NCBI GenBank assembly: GCA_018334055.1
Contig: JAGXSS010000073.1
Location: 1-61,453, forward strand
From: Peptococcaceae bacterium
GTDB taxonomy: Bacteria > Bacillota > UBA994
Direction: 5' to 3'
Length of the DNA: 61,453 nt
Made by a program: the position numbers and the translations under genes. Below the pieces are notes generated by a model. It had not been told where the DNA came from. It saw nothing but the letters and a program-made list of their open reading frames with translations, and did not search any database. Position 1 is the first letter of the stretch, and the number at the start of each line of letters is the position of its first letter. This document shows positions 33,142-44,510 of this stretch, piece by piece.

Positions 33142-33799
33142 CTTTGCGCCCCCTCTTGACCAAATAGGTGACAAATAGACCGGGGGTTATGATTTCATCG
33201 GGGTCTAACTCGCCTACGGGCACGATTTCTTCAACCTCAGCCACCACTGTTTTCGCTGCCATGGCCATGAGGGGGTTGAAGTTGCGGGTGGCGCGCCGAT
33301 ATACCAAGTTGCCCAGTTCATCGGCCTTGTGCGCCTTGATGAGGGCGTAGTCGGCTTGTAGCGCCACTTCGAGCAAAAACTCGCGGCCGTTGACGGTGAT
33401 TTTTTGCTTGCCTTCTTCGACGATGGTGCCCACCCCGGTGGGGGTCAATACCCCGCCTAGGCCTGCTCCCCCTGCTCGCACCTGTTCGGCGAGGGTTCCC
33501 TGGGGCACGAGGACGACTTCGGTCTCGCCGGCATGCATTTGACGCCCCGTTTCGGGGTTGGTACCCACATGGGAGGCGAGTACTTTCTTGGCACGCTTGG
33601 CTACGATGAGCCTGCCGATGCCTCTATCCGGAAAACCGGTGTCGTTGCCGATTAGCGTCAGGTCCTTGGTGTCCTTACGCAACATTTCTTCTATCAGCGT
33701 CTCGGGGGTGCCCACTCCCAAGAAACCCCCAATCATGACCGTAGCACCGCTAGGCATCTCAGCCAGCGCTTCGCTTGGAGTACGCAGCTTCTTAATCAT
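33134..33799 (-). CDS. atoD: CoA-transferase subunit A (AtoD-like)
   Basis: The alpha subunit, 221 aa, with [17 protein letters not shown] (CoA-transferase signature) and the oxyanion-region segment [14 protein letters not shown] at 33799 has AAAGGAG upstream at good spacing. It pairs with the overlapping beta gene and follows kce and kal, completing the second half of the lysine fermentation route. Confidence 0.9.
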   Translation of the reverse strand: MIKKLRTPSEALAEMPSGATVMIGGFLGVGTPETLIEEMLRKDTKDLTLIGNDTGFPDRGIGRLIVAKRAKKVLASHVGTNPETGRQMHAGETEVVLVPQGTLAEQVRAGGAGLGGVLTPTGVGTIVEEGKQKITVNGREFLLEVALQADYALIKAHKADELGNLVYRRATRNFNPLMAMAAKTVVAEVEEIVPVGELDPDEIITPGLFVTYLVKRGRKDE

Positions 33800-33868
33800 C
33801 GCCATGCTCCTTTCGTATATGCCGCCGACACCACCTACCTGCGGCAATCCAACCCATTTGTGGCCTCT

Positions 33869-34687
33869 CTACCCGGCACTTATCCCTAAAATGCGTCTCG
33901 CTTCACGCGGGGTGGCTACCGCGCGTCCGCACTCCCCGGCTATGCGCACAATGCGAGCCACCAACTGGGCATTGCTCTCGGCCAAGACACCTCGGCTATA
34001 GTAGATATTGTCTTCAAACCCAACCCGAACATGTCCCCCTAGCAGTATCGCCATCACCGCGAGCGGGAGCTCCGCCCGGCCAATGCCGGCGACCGTCCAG
34101 GTCGCGTCATCGGGCATGCTCTCGACTAGGTGCAGCAAGTTCTTCGGTGTTCCCGGCATCGCTCCGGGCACCCCAAGTACAAAGTCAAAATGCAGCGGTT
34201 GCTGCAGGAGCCCCTTTTTGACTAGGGCGAGGGCATTTTGCATCATGCCGGTTTCAAAAACCTCGACTTCGGGGCGAATGCCATGGAGTTTAATCTCGTT
34301 AGCAATCGCTTCAATGTAAGAAGGGGAGTTAAAGAAGACATCATCCCCAAAATTGACGGTGCCCGTAGTCAAGGTAGCCATTTCCGGCCGCAAACTAAGT
34401 GGGGCGATGCGCTCCGTGACAGCTGCACCGGTGGCTCCACCGGTAGAGAACTGCACGATGATGTCGCACTTTTCTTTGATGAGCCGCATGGTCTCGCGAA
34501 AGACCTCGACATCTTGCGTGGGGCGCCCGGCCCGGTCCCGCACATGCAGGTGCACAATGGATGCGCCCTCTTGCCAGCATTCATAGGCGGCCGCCGCTAA
34601 CTCCGCTGGCGTTAGCGGCAAGTTAGGCTGCTCGGCACGAGTAAGCTCCGCACCAACTATCGCTGCCGTGATAATGAGCTTGTCCAT
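33869..34687 (-). CDS. kce: 3-keto-5-aminohexanoate cleavage enzyme Kce
   Basis: A zinc-dependent BKACE family enzyme of 272 aa. It condenses 3-keto-5-aminohexanoate with acetyl-CoA to give acetoacetate/acetoacetyl units and 3-aminobutyryl-CoA. Zinc ligands are in VHLHVRD; VQFSTGG and TLTTGTVNFGDDVF are family motifs, and GHVRVGFEDNIYYSRG lies near the C-terminus. ATG at 34687 follows GGGAGGGGG. The position between kal and atoDA supports the lysine-fermentation assignment over other BKACE activities. Confidence 0.92.
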   Translation of the reverse strand: MDKLIITAAIVGAELTRAEQPNLPLTPAELAAAAYECWQEGASIVHLHVRDRAGRPTQDVEVFRETMRLIKEKCDIIVQFSTGGATGAAVTERIAPLSLRPEMATLTTGTVNFGDDVFFNSPSYIEAIANEIKLHGIRPEVEVFETGMMQNALALVKKGLLQQPLHFDFVLGVPGAMPGTPKNLLHLVESMPDDATWTVAGIGRAELPLAVMAILLGGHVRVGFEDNIYYSRGVLAESNAQLVARIVRIAGECGRAVATPREARRILGISAG

Positions 34688-34710
34688 ATAAACCCCCTCC
34701 CTTTCTAAAA

Positions 34711-35106
34711 TCACACCGTGGCGTTTTTGCGCTGCTTTTCTAAGGGCACCACACAGGTTCCGGTGGCCCGGCAGACCAACAGTGGCAGAGGTAAGACCTC
34801 GGCTTGGGAGGGCCGCGCCGGGTCGTTTAAGGCGGCGATGACCTTGTGTGCAGTAAAGGACATGCGGCGCGAAGTCTTACCGGTGGCTACGAGTTCACCC
34901 TCTACCTCAAGATAGTCTCCGGCAAAAGTGGGAGCCTTAAATTCTACCATGTCGTAAGCCACAAAAAGCCCTTCATCGCCGTCATGGCGAATGAGGAGCT
35001 CGGTGGCTATATCGCCAAAGAGGGCGAGCACCCTGGCCCCATCAACGAGGTTTCCGCCGTAATGAGCATCATGTGTACTCAGACGGAGTCTTATCATTGC
35101 TTTCAA
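34711..35106 (-). CDS. kal: 3-aminobutyryl-CoA ammonia lyase Kal
   Basis: A 131-aa hotdog-fold protein. It removes ammonia from 3-aminobutyryl-CoA to give crotonyl-CoA. The N-terminal block [19 protein letters not shown], then [11 protein letters not shown] and [11 protein letters not shown], matches the family. TTG at 35106 with GGAAGG 8 nt upstream is preferred; ATG 35097 is possible. It sits between pcp and kce. Confidence 0.9.
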   Translation of the reverse strand: MKAMIRLRLSTHDAHYGGNLVDGARVLALFGDIATELLIRHDGDEGLFVAYDMVEFKAPTFAGDYLEVEGELVATGKTSRRMSFTAHKVIAALNDPARPSQAEVLPLPLLVCRATGTCVVPLEKQRKNATV

Positions 35107-35107
35107 A

Positions 35108-35737
35108 CTAAGCACCTTCCTTCTCTGAAAACATTTTGACTACTTCGCCAATAATCACCCTAAACCCTGCCTCCACCGTCTCTAGCGACATGCTGGGCAC
35201 ATCGGCCTTGCTGCCGAGAACCTGCTCGGGCAAGTAGGGGATATGGATAAAGGCGGCCGGCGTCGGCAGAGAGCGCTCTTGAATGAGGTGCAGCAAGGAG
35301 TACAAGGCGAAGTTGCAGAGATACGCCCCGGCAGACAGCGAAATATAGGCCGGAATGCCAGCACTTTTTTGGGCCTGCGCCAGCGTATCAATGGGCAGGG
35401 TGGAAAAATAAGCCGCCGGCCCCGTTGGTACAACGGCTTCCCCGCTCCGCACCAGGCCTTTATTATCTATGCCCAGACAATAGTTGATGGCAACACGCTC
35501 GAGCGCCACTTGCGCTCTCCCCCCGGACTGACCGACGGCAATAACAGCCGCAGGCTGTAGGTCATCGAAAGCTTGGGTCAGTGCCGGCTCTACCTCCTCC
35601 CACGCCACGGGCAACTGCCGCGCTTCCACCCTCCACTCACCCAGCGTGTAGCCACTGAAGCGCTTCACGACCTCCCAAGAAGGATTGATGTTTTCGCCCC
35701 CAAAGGGCTCAAAACCGGTTAAAAGCAAGATAGGCAT
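35108..35737 (-). CDS. pcp: Pyrrolidone-carboxylate peptidase
   Basis: A cysteine peptidase of 209 aa that removes N-terminal pyroglutamate from peptides. [17 protein letters not shown] begins the protein; the triad residues are Glu in ALERVAINY, Cys in AYLCNFALY and His in [12 protein letters not shown] at 35737 has AAAGGA 8 nt upstream. It is the first gene of the operon leading into kal-kce-atoD-atoA, an unusual partner that may help supply amino acids from peptides. Confidence 0.92.
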   Translation of the reverse strand: MPILLLTGFEPFGGENINPSWEVVKRFSGYTLGEWRVEARQLPVAWEEVEPALTQAFDDLQPAAVIAVGQSGGRAQVALERVAINYCLGIDNKGLVRSGEAVVPTGPAAYFSTLPIDTLAQAQKSAGIPAYISLSAGAYLCNFALYSLLHLIQERSLPTPAAFIHIPYLPEQVLGSKADVPSMSLETVEAGFRVIIGEVVKMFSEKEGA

Positions 35738-35755
35738 GGTCATCTTCCTTTCTGT

Positions 35756-35800
35756 AAACAAAAAGACACGTCCCTTTTGTTTCGTCCCTTTTGTTTGTGT
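35756..35800. repeat. Dispersed AAACAAAA hairpin repeat (copy 2)
   Basis: It matches the block at 9747-9780 and carries an internal second copy of CGTCCCTTTTGTTT. It lies in the divergent gap between pcp and the nitroreductase-like gene. Confidence 0.7.
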
Positions 35801-35827
35801 TTGCTTGCTTGGCGTTTGTAGTATAAT
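35801..35827 (+). promoter_or_regulatory. Promoter of the nitroreductase-like gene
   Basis: TATAAT at 35822-35827 preceded by TAG, with a weak TTGCTT 15 nt upstream. On the other strand the same AT core offers TATACT, a possible -10 for pcp. Confidence 0.4.
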
Positions 35828-35865
35828 AGTTTCGGGTAACGAAAATTAGTGGGAGGGCGAGCGGC

Positions 35866-36612
35866 ATGGAGCGTTTTCGCAGTGTCATAGGTAGAGAATT
35901 CATGGAAAACACGAAGTACCAATATGCCAAGGAATCTGATCAAATGAAGGAACTGCCCCAACCCCCATTGGAGAGGGCTGCGCCGATTGGACTAAAGCGC
36001 ATTCCCTTGGCTCCGGTGAACAAGGCAACGCTCGGCAAGATCGACTTACTGGCAGCCATCGAGGCCCGCTACAGCCTACGCAAGTACTCGGAGGCCCCCC
36101 TGACTTTAGAGGAACTCGGCTTCCTTCTCTGGACCACCCAGGGAGTGAAGAAGGTGACCAGCCGGCCGGCGACGCTCCGGACGGTACCTTCGGCGGGGGC
36201 GAGGCACTGCTTTGAAACCTACCTCTTGGTCAACAGGGTCGTCGGTCTTTCGCCGGGGCTCTACCTTTACCGGGCGATTGAGCATGAGTTGGTGCTATGG
36301 GCGGAAGGCAGCCAGTATGGTGCGGAGCTCAGCGAGGCCTGCCTGCAGCAGCCATTCGTGGGCACTTCGGCAGTGACTTTCTTCTGGGCGGCCGATGCCT
36401 ACCGCATGGAATGGCGATACGGCGAACGCGGCTACCGCTACTTGCACCTCGATGCCGGCCATGTCTGCCAAAACCTATACCTGGCGGCTACCGCACTACA
36501 GGCGGGGGTCTGCGCGATTGCCGCCTTCAATGATGATGCGGTCAATAAAATCTTCAACCTAGATGGAGAAAACGACTTTGTTGTCTACATAGCAACCGTT
36601 GGTAGACCTTAA
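35866..36612 (+). CDS. SagB/ThcOx-type nitroreductase family protein
   Basis: A 248-aa FMN-dependent oxidoreductase. EARYSLRKYSEAPLTLEEL is the FMN-binding start of the family, followed by VPSAGARHCFETYL and LDAGHVCQNLYLAAT. Such proteins are found both as stand-alone nitroreductases and as azoline oxidases in peptide modification. No precursor peptide or cyclodehydratase gene is nearby, so a stand-alone reductase is more likely. The ATG follows GGGAGG. An intrinsic terminator follows the stop. Confidence 0.8.
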   Translation: MERFRSVIGREFMENTKYQYAKESDQMKELPQPPLERAAPIGLKRIPLAPVNKATLGKIDLLAAIEARYSLRKYSEAPLTLEELGFLLWTTQGVKKVTSRPATLRTVPSAGARHCFETYLLVNRVVGLSPGLYLYRAIEHELVLWAEGSQYGAELSEACLQQPFVGTSAVTFFWAADAYRMEWRYGERGYRYLHLDAGHVCQNLYLAATALQAGVCAIAAFNDDAVNKIFNLDGENDFVVYIATVGRP

Positions 36613-36618
36613 TCGAAG

Positions 36619-36639
36619 AACAGGCTGGACCAGATTTGG

Positions 36640-36657
<18 letters not shown>
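36619..36657 (+). terminator. Rho-independent terminator after the nitroreductase-like gene
   Basis: AACAGGCTG pairs with CAGCCTGTT, with an inner ACCA/TGGT extension past one bulged base, and is followed by TGTTTTTTC. The end of the convergent methyltransferase gene overlaps it. Confidence 0.8.
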
Positions 36658-38887
<2,230 letters not shown>

Positions 38888-39334
38888 TCACTCGTCGTCT
38901 TCATTCTCTTCATCATCGCTGCTTTGAGCATCGCTCTCCTCATCGGCGAAGGCCTCTTCCTCATCATCGGCTACCGGAATAAGGAGATCGCTCTCATCAT
39001 CGTGGTCATCTTCTTCATCGACCAGACGGTAGTCCTCCGGCTTCGGCAGGTACTCGCCCTCCCCGGGGATAACCACGGGGATGGGTTTCTGTTGGCCGCC
39101 CGCCCAATCCTTAAGCCCCCAGTAGCCCTTGCCCATGTGCACAAAACGCGCGTCTAAATTGATCTGCGTTAGGACCTGGGCGAGGTGTTCAGGGCCACCA
39201 ATTGGCAGTTCCCCGCGCTCGGTGACTATTTCGGCGACTAAATCCTTGTAGTGCATGGTCTGCCGACGCGACCGCAAAATGCGGAGACCAACATCTGGGA
39301 TGGGCTCGTGCTTTTTATTCACTGGGCTGTTCAC
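38888..39334 (-). CDS. rpoE: RNA polymerase delta subunit RpoE
   Basis: A 148-aa protein with an N-terminal HARE-HTH domain (MHYKDLVAEIVTERGE to GYWGLKDW) and a very acidic C-terminal tail of Asp and Glu from about residue 85. Delta improves RNA polymerase recycling and promoter selectivity in Bacillota. The GTG at 39334 has AGGAGGA 7 nt upstream. It has its own consensus promoter and is cotranscribed with pyrG. Confidence 0.9.
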   Translation of the reverse strand: MNSPVNKKHEPIPDVGLRILRSRRQTMHYKDLVAEIVTERGELPIGGPEHLAQVLTQINLDARFVHMGKGYWGLKDWAGGQQKPIPVVIPGEGEYLPKPEDYRLVDEEDDHDDESDLLIPVADDEEEAFADEESDAQSSDDEENEDDE

Positions 39335-39370
39335 TTCGCTCTCCTCCTCGTGCCTATGGCATTCGCAAGT

Positions 39371-39399
39371 ATTATATGCATTCTCTCTGCACCTGCCAA
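39371..39399 (-). promoter_or_regulatory. Sigma-A promoter of rpoE-pyrG
   Basis: On the minus strand TTGGCA (39394-39399), a 17-nt spacer and TATAAT (39371-39376). It separates the rpoE-pyrG unit from the upstream kam operon. Confidence 0.8.
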
Positions 39400-39439
39400 G
39401 GGCAAGATGCAAAATCGCTCTATTTTCCTCTACACAATG

Positions 39440-40171
39440 TTACTTTATGCCTCGCCGCACCATTTCCTGGACAATAAAGGACGCCACATGGGGCGGCAAA
39501 GTCCCTGAGCCGAAGCCCGCATCGTACCCTAGTTCGATTGCCAGCTCATGCGATAAGCGGGGTCCGCCGCAGATGAGCACCAACCTGTCCCGCAGGCCTT
39601 CCGCTTCGACAAGCTCGACGAGCTCGGTGAGATTTGGAATATGAACGTCCTTCTGGGTCACCACTTGCGAGACTAAGAGTGCGTCCGCACCGAGTTCTAT
39701 TGCCCGGGAAATAAGCGTCTCGTTGGGCACTTGACTGCCCAAATTATGCGCGACCATCTCCGGGTAGCGCTCTAGGCCGTATTCTCCGGCGTAGCCCTTC
39801 ATGTTCATGATGGCGTCTAGGCCGACGGTGTGGGCATCGGTCCCGGTGCAGGCGCCGAGAACCACGACCTTGCGACCGATTTCGCGGCGAATATAGTCAT
39901 TGACTCCATAGAAACTGAGCTGCACCGCGCTGACCTGGGGGACAGAGATGGTCGAAAAATCTACCATGGCATCTGTCTTAGCATAGACGACAAAAAAACT
40001 GAAGTTCTCGCCCGCATCGGCCATGTGCACCACGCCAACCGACTGAAAGCCCATGCGATGCACGAGTTGTTTGGCCGCTTCCTTGGCTTCCGGGCTCATG
40101 GGCACAGGCAGAGTGAACGACATCTGCACCGCCCCATCATGTAAGGTATCGCCATAAGGGCGAATTTCCAT
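39440..40171 (-). CDS. kamE: Lysine 5,6-aminomutase beta subunit KamE
   Basis: The cobalamin-binding subunit, 243 aa. With KamD it moves the terminal amino group of beta-lysine to make 3,5-diaminohexanoate using adenosylcobalamin and PLP. The B12 motif is DAHTVGLDAIMNMKG (Asp-x-His), and the PLP lysine is expected in VVYAKTDAMVDF. ATG at 40171 follows GGAGGTG. It is the last gene of the kdd-kam operon. Confidence 0.94.
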   Translation of the reverse strand: MEIRPYGDTLHDGAVQMSFTLPVPMSPEAKEAAKQLVHRMGFQSVGVVHMADAGENFSFFVVYAKTDAMVDFSTISVPQVSAVQLSFYGVNDYIRREIGRKVVVLGACTGTDAHTVGLDAIMNMKGYAGEYGLERYPEMVAHNLGSQVPNETLISRAIELGADALLVSQVVTQKDVHIPNLTELVELVEAEGLRDRLVLICGGPRLSHELAIELGYDAGFGSGTLPPHVASFIVQEMVRRGIK

Positions 40172-40219
40172 TGTTGCACCTCCTGCTCTTTGTTCAACTT
40201 TCACTAATCAGAACTCGCT

Positions 40220-41779
40220 TTATTTCGTCTGCAGGTGGCGGGTGGCTAGGAGTGAGGGGAAGGGGTTGATGTAGTCCGGAGCCTTCTTAACCACGCCCGC
40301 GAGTCCCTTGCCGCCAAAACGCCCGCGCTTGACGTCAGCAAAAGTGCCCGCTTCTATGGCCTCCATCAACCCATTTTTTTCTACTTCCTGCAGGAGCAGC
40401 AGAGCCTGGCCCAGCACTTCGTTGGCCCGACTTTCAATCTTACCGCCGGCGACAAAGGCAATCTCGTCCCCGAGGTTGCGGGCGGTGTTCATGACATAGC
40501 GGGCACTCTCGAGGGCGAGATAGCGATCCTGCAAGAAGGGGGTATGAATGGCCTCGGTCATCATGCCCAGGAGATGAATGCTTTGCTTGGTCAAGACGGA
40601 GGTCAGGTTGAACATGGCGTTCATGACCTGCCCCTTGAAGATGTTCCCCGTCATGTGCTTGGTCGGCGGCATGTACTTAAGGGGCGCCCGAGGGAAAATT
40701 TGCCTGGCCATTGCGGCCTGAGCGATTTCTAGCAAGAGGCCGTCTTCGATGTCGGGGTCCATCTCAAAAGCATGCCCCAAACCAATCTGCTCATCGGGAA
40801 TATTGGCTAGGTGCGCCAGTTGCTCGTTGATAAACTGGCTGGCTAGGACGGTGTGCGCAGCTTCATAGGCATCGGCGGTGGTCAAGTAATTGTCCTCACC
40901 GGTATTGATGATGATGCCGGCATAGCCATTGATGAGGCGCGAGAAGTGCTGGTCCACCAAGGTGCGCTGCATATTGATATCGCGAAAGAGTATGCCATAG
41001 AGGGCGTCGTTTAACATCATATCCAGTCGCTCGAGCGCACCGATGGCGGCTATCTCGGGCATGCACAGGCCGGAGGCATAGTTGACGAGTCGGACATATT
41101 TTTTTTGCTCCTGCCCCACTTCATCGAGCGCCGCCCGCATGATGCGGAAGTTCTGCTGCGTGGCATAGGTGCCCCCGAAGCCCTCGGTGGTCGCGCCGTA
41201 GGGCACATAGTCGAGCAGGCTCTGCCCGGTGGTGCGAATGACGGCGATGATATCTGCTCCCGCCCGCACCGCAGCCTTGGCCTGGGTTACATCTTCGTAG
41301 ATGTTGCCGGTGGCCACAATGACATAGAGGTAGGGTTGCCGCCCCTCTCCATGCTCGGCCAGATAATCTTCTCTCTGCCGGCGCCGGTCAGTAATTTTCT
41401 GCAGGGCTATTTCCGCTAGTTGCGCGATGAGGGCCTCGACCCCCTGTTGTTCCCGGGGGAGCGTGGTGAGGGCCAGATTTCCTTCGGCGACCTGAATCGC
41501 CACCTCCATTGGTGTGGCCCCGAGCGCCACACAGGCATTGGCTATGTAGTAGGCTGCCCCGCGAGATATCCCCCCGCCGCGCACAATGTCCTCTACCACC
41601 AAATTAGGCAGAGGCACACCCTCGCCGTCAACACCATCTATGCCAAAGAGCCTGGCCACCGTGCGCTCGACCGCGACAGTGGTGTGCTCGGCAATAAATT
41701 CCTGCAAACTATGTGCAATGCGCGTGGCGGCACTACGCGCGTGGCCTATCTTTTTTTCATCGAGATTAATCTTTCCCAT
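40220..41779 (-). CDS. kamD: Lysine 5,6-aminomutase alpha subunit KamD
   Basis: The large TIM-barrel subunit of the B12-dependent aminomutase, 519 aa. Recognisable blocks are RTTGQSLLDYVPYGATTEGFG, GIIINTGEDNYLTTADA and YMPPTKHMTGNIF. The length matches the family. The ATG lies 4 bp after the kamC stop, with GGGGAGGAG inside the end of kamC. Confidence 0.94.
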   Translation of the reverse strand: MGKINLDEKKIGHARSAATRIAHSLQEFIAEHTTVAVERTVARLFGIDGVDGEGVPLPNLVVEDIVRGGGISRGAAYYIANACVALGATPMEVAIQVAEGNLALTTLPREQQGVEALIAQLAEIALQKITDRRRQREDYLAEHGEGRQPYLYVIVATGNIYEDVTQAKAAVRAGADIIAVIRTTGQSLLDYVPYGATTEGFGGTYATQQNFRIMRAALDEVGQEQKKYVRLVNYASGLCMPEIAAIGALERLDMMLNDALYGILFRDINMQRTLVDQHFSRLINGYAGIIINTGEDNYLTTADAYEAAHTVLASQFINEQLAHLANIPDEQIGLGHAFEMDPDIEDGLLLEIAQAAMARQIFPRAPLKYMPPTKHMTGNIFKGQVMNAMFNLTSVLTKQSIHLLGMMTEAIHTPFLQDRYLALESARYVMNTARNLGDEIAFVAGGKIESRANEVLGQALLLLQEVEKNGLMEAIEAGTFADVKRGRFGGKGLAGVVKKAPDYINPFPSLLATRHLQTK

Positions 41780-41783
41780 GATT

Positions 41784-43436
41784 TTACTCCTCCCCCTTCA
41801 CCTGCAGTAGCGATAGCGCTCTCTCCACAATGCTTTCCGGCAAGCCCAAAAAGCGAGCTACGCGCAGGGCTTCGCGCGAGTGAGCCTCGGAGGGCTCCAC
41901 GCGAAAAAGCCGATAGTCCATGAGCTTACTCAAATGGTTGATGGCATCGCTGCCTGCGGCAGCTAGAGCCAGGGCCAGCACATCACTAGGCACCTGGCTA
42001 AGGCCCACGACCTGCCAATGGGCGACTGCCCCGAGCCGCGCCAAGCGTTCATAATGGGTGGTGAGCATGGTGATGCTCTCAGCCTGGTCTAGGTGCTCGA
42101 CTAAGGCTTGCGCCAGGGCACTGCCCTCGCGCGGATTGGTGGATGCGGCAAACTCATCAATGAGAAGTAGGCTACGGCTTTGACCCGCCGGGAGGCTCTG
42201 GTTCAAGTTGACGATTTCTTGCCCAAAACGGCTAAGTCCGGAAGCACCGGGGCGATATTCTCCTGTGAGCAAAGTGATGCCCTGAAAAAGCGAGGTGCGA
42301 CATGCTTCGGCGGGGACATACATGCCATAGGCGGCGAGAGCGGCCAGCAAGCCGACGGTAGAGAGGGCCACGGTCTTACCGCCCATGTTCGCTCCGGTAA
42401 TTACGGTGACCCCGCGCGCAAGTGTTACGCCTATGGGGGTAAACACTAGGCCCTCTGCCCGCAAGGCGGCCTCGACCTCGGGGTGCCGCGCGGCGGTCAT
42501 GGAGAACTGCAAGGGCATCTCGCCGGACACAATGCTCGGCCTCGTGCCCCGCCAGCGGCGAGCGAGCAAAGCCTTGCTCAAGATGAGGTCAAGGCGGCCG
42601 AGGCGGGCGATGGCCTGTCCGAGCAAAGGCAGGCTGGGCCTGAGAGCCTCGGCGAGTTCTTGGCGCACCTTCTCTTCTTCTTCGTGCTCTAACCGCTTTT
42701 GAGTTTCGATATGGGCGGCCTTGGCCACTTCTTGGGCCGTAGGCTTCCTTGTATAGCTGAGGTCGGTGTAAGTTTCGCGGCTCAGGGCAAACAAACCGCT
42801 GCCCAGAATGCCGTCTATCACCTTAACCTCACGCCGCGGCACGGTCACCTCTCCGGCGAAGTTAAAGGCTAGCGAGACTGTCCTTGCCGCCTCCTCCTGC
42901 AGTGCTAGGGAAAGACGAGTGGCCTCTTTGCGCTCATCCCGAATGTGTCGGCGTATTGCGGCGAGGCGAGGGGAATAGGCATCCGAAAGATAGAACGAAG
43001 GCGAACCTGTCTTTTCCGGGTCAAGCAAAGCCATGAGCGTCGAGAAATCGGGCGGCGCAAAATCTGCCACCAAGGTAGGTTCTTCTGCTAAGAGGTTCTT
43101 GATGGACGCAAAGAAAAAGAGGTTCTGCTTGAGGGTAAATAGCTCGGCATCCGACAAGGTCCCTCCGGCTGCCACCCGATTGAATTGCTCACGCCAATCG
43201 GGGATCTGGGCCAGTTGGTGGCGCACCTTGGCTAGACGTTCTTCGCTAGCCGCGCTCTCGAGCAAGGTCACAAATAGCCCTACCGTCAGAAGCTCCTCCT
43301 CGAGCAGTGTTTCTTCGCCCGGCACATAAGGCACGAGGCGGGTCAGCTGGGCCCTACCATAGGGAGAGGCCGGATTTAGGGATGTAAAAAAATATGAAAG
43401 ACCGAGCACGGCGCTCTGCTCTGACCATGGACGCAC
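41784..43436 (-). CDS. kamC: KamC: MutS-related ATPase of the lysine 5,6-aminomutase system
   Basis: A 550-aa MutS-like protein. The C-terminal ABC-type ATPase has Walker A TGANMGGKTVAL, Walker B LLLIDEFAASTNP and a following TTHYERL. The mismatch-recognition domain of MutS is absent. In lysine fermenters this gene accompanies kamB and kamDE and is regarded as part of a reactivase that exchanges damaged cobalamin, by analogy with diol dehydratase reactivases. GTG at 43436 has AGGAGGG 6 nt upstream. It is not a DNA repair gene in this context. Confidence 0.85.
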   Translation of the reverse strand: MRPWSEQSAVLGLSYFFTSLNPASPYGRAQLTRLVPYVPGEETLLEEELLTVGLFVTLLESAASEERLAKVRHQLAQIPDWREQFNRVAAGGTLSDAELFTLKQNLFFFASIKNLLAEEPTLVADFAPPDFSTLMALLDPEKTGSPSFYLSDAYSPRLAAIRRHIRDERKEATRLSLALQEEAARTVSLAFNFAGEVTVPRREVKVIDGILGSGLFALSRETYTDLSYTRKPTAQEVAKAAHIETQKRLEHEEEEKVRQELAEALRPSLPLLGQAIARLGRLDLILSKALLARRWRGTRPSIVSGEMPLQFSMTAARHPEVEAALRAEGLVFTPIGVTLARGVTVITGANMGGKTVALSTVGLLAALAAYGMYVPAEACRTSLFQGITLLTGEYRPGASGLSRFGQEIVNLNQSLPAGQSRSLLLIDEFAASTNPREGSALAQALVEHLDQAESITMLTTHYERLARLGAVAHWQVVGLSQVPSDVLALALAAAGSDAINHLSKLMDYRLFRVEPSEAHSREALRVARFLGLPESIVERALSLLQVKGEE

Positions 43437-43460
43437 AGATAACCCTCCTCTTGACCCCAA

Positions 43461-44510
43461 TTAGACACTAACCGCCCGGTCGGAGATAAACAAGTCAAAG
43501 ACCGGCAGCGGCAGCAGGGATAGCGCTATTTCGCGGGCAAACTCTGCCGGCGGATAGGACCTGCCGCGTGGCGCGGTGGGATTGACCGTCACGGCCAGCA
43601 AGCGAATATGCTTTAGAACCTCCACCCTGCCCCCGCAGCCGGTGTACTTATGCCACACCTCGGGCTGGGAAAAGATATGAGTCGGGTCTTGGCAAATGAG
43701 CACCACATTCCTGCACAGGCGAGGCCGATTGGCTAACTCGCTGAGGAGTGATTCGTTGATGGCCCCGGGCACGATGAGGTAGCATGGCTCGACTAGGGGC
43801 AGGCAATCGACCACCGCGGCGGCGTGGCCGAGGGCAGTTCTAAACGGCAAAGTCCGCTCGCCCTCGGCGGTCAAGAGCAGGAGTCGCCCCGCCTCTATGG
43901 CTCTCGTGGCGGCCACCCGCAATTCTTGGCACACCACCTCGGGCAACGAAAAGAGGTGCGCCGTGTGCAAGGTGCGAGACAGGATGCGGCGGAGACTACT
44001 ACCGGCCACTGCTCCGGTAGCAAGAATGGCCCCCTCGGTCAAGGTGGGGGCCGCCCCACCCACCCGGTCTAACGCACCATCAACCAAGACGAGTTCGCAG
44101 CCTAGCTCTTGCATGCGCGCAATGCATGCCCCCATTTCGCGGTAGCTATCAGGGCCGGCAACTTCCACCGAGCCTCCTTCGCGCGCCCGCACGAGCATCA
44201 CTTCGCCTAGAGCCGTGACGAAATTGGTGGTCGCGATAATCTCAAGCGGAGCCGTAGCCCGCTCGAGCGTGGCCGCGGCCGTAGCGAGAACCGTCCCTGC
44301 CTCGACGTCAATGCGTGGCTTGGCTAGACGGCTCACGAGATCAATTTTTTCGCCGTCGTAGCCAACGGAAGACAGACCCAAGGCCAGCCCCCTCTCCGCT
44401 GATTGGCGAATAAGGCTGTTCAGCGCCACCGTCTTACCGGCATTCTTGGCTAGGCCCACCACCGCGACCGAACGCAGGGCTTGTTGGGTGATGATATCTA
44501 AAAGTCGCAT
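43461..44510 (-). CDS. kamB: KamB: P-loop protein of the lysine 5,6-aminomutase system
   Basis: A 349-aa protein starting with a nucleotide-binding loop GLAKNAGKTVALN. A Walker B-like strand LVLVDGALDRVGG follows. Outside lysine clusters I do not recognise it. Its fixed place between kamA and kamC suggests it works with KamC in reactivating the aminomutase. The ATG overlaps the kamA stop by one base (TAATG). Confidence 0.82.
   Translation of the reverse strand: MRLLDIITQQALRSVAVVGLAKNAGKTVALNSLIRQSAERGLALGLSSVGYDGEKIDLVSRLAKPRIDVEAGTVLATAAATLERATAPLEIIATTNFVTALGEVMLVRAREGGSVEVAGPDSYREMGACIARMQELGCELVLVDGALDRVGGAAPTLTEGAILATGAVAGSSLRRILSRTLHTAHLFSLPEVVCQELRVAATRAIEAGRLLLLTAEGERTLPFRTALGHAAAVVDCLPLVEPCYLIVPGAINESLLSELANRPRLCRNVVLICQDPTHIFSQPEVWHKYTGCGGRVEVLKHIRLLAVTVNPTAPRGRSYPPAEFAREIALSLLPLPVFDLFISDRAVSV

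Noticed and set aside
35866-36612. Azoline oxidase of a peptide natural-product cluster
   Set aside because: No precursor peptide, cyclodehydratase or export gene is nearby.
41784-43436. DNA mismatch repair gene mutS2
   Set aside because: The mismatch and Smr-type domains are missing, and the gene is embedded between kamB and kamD.
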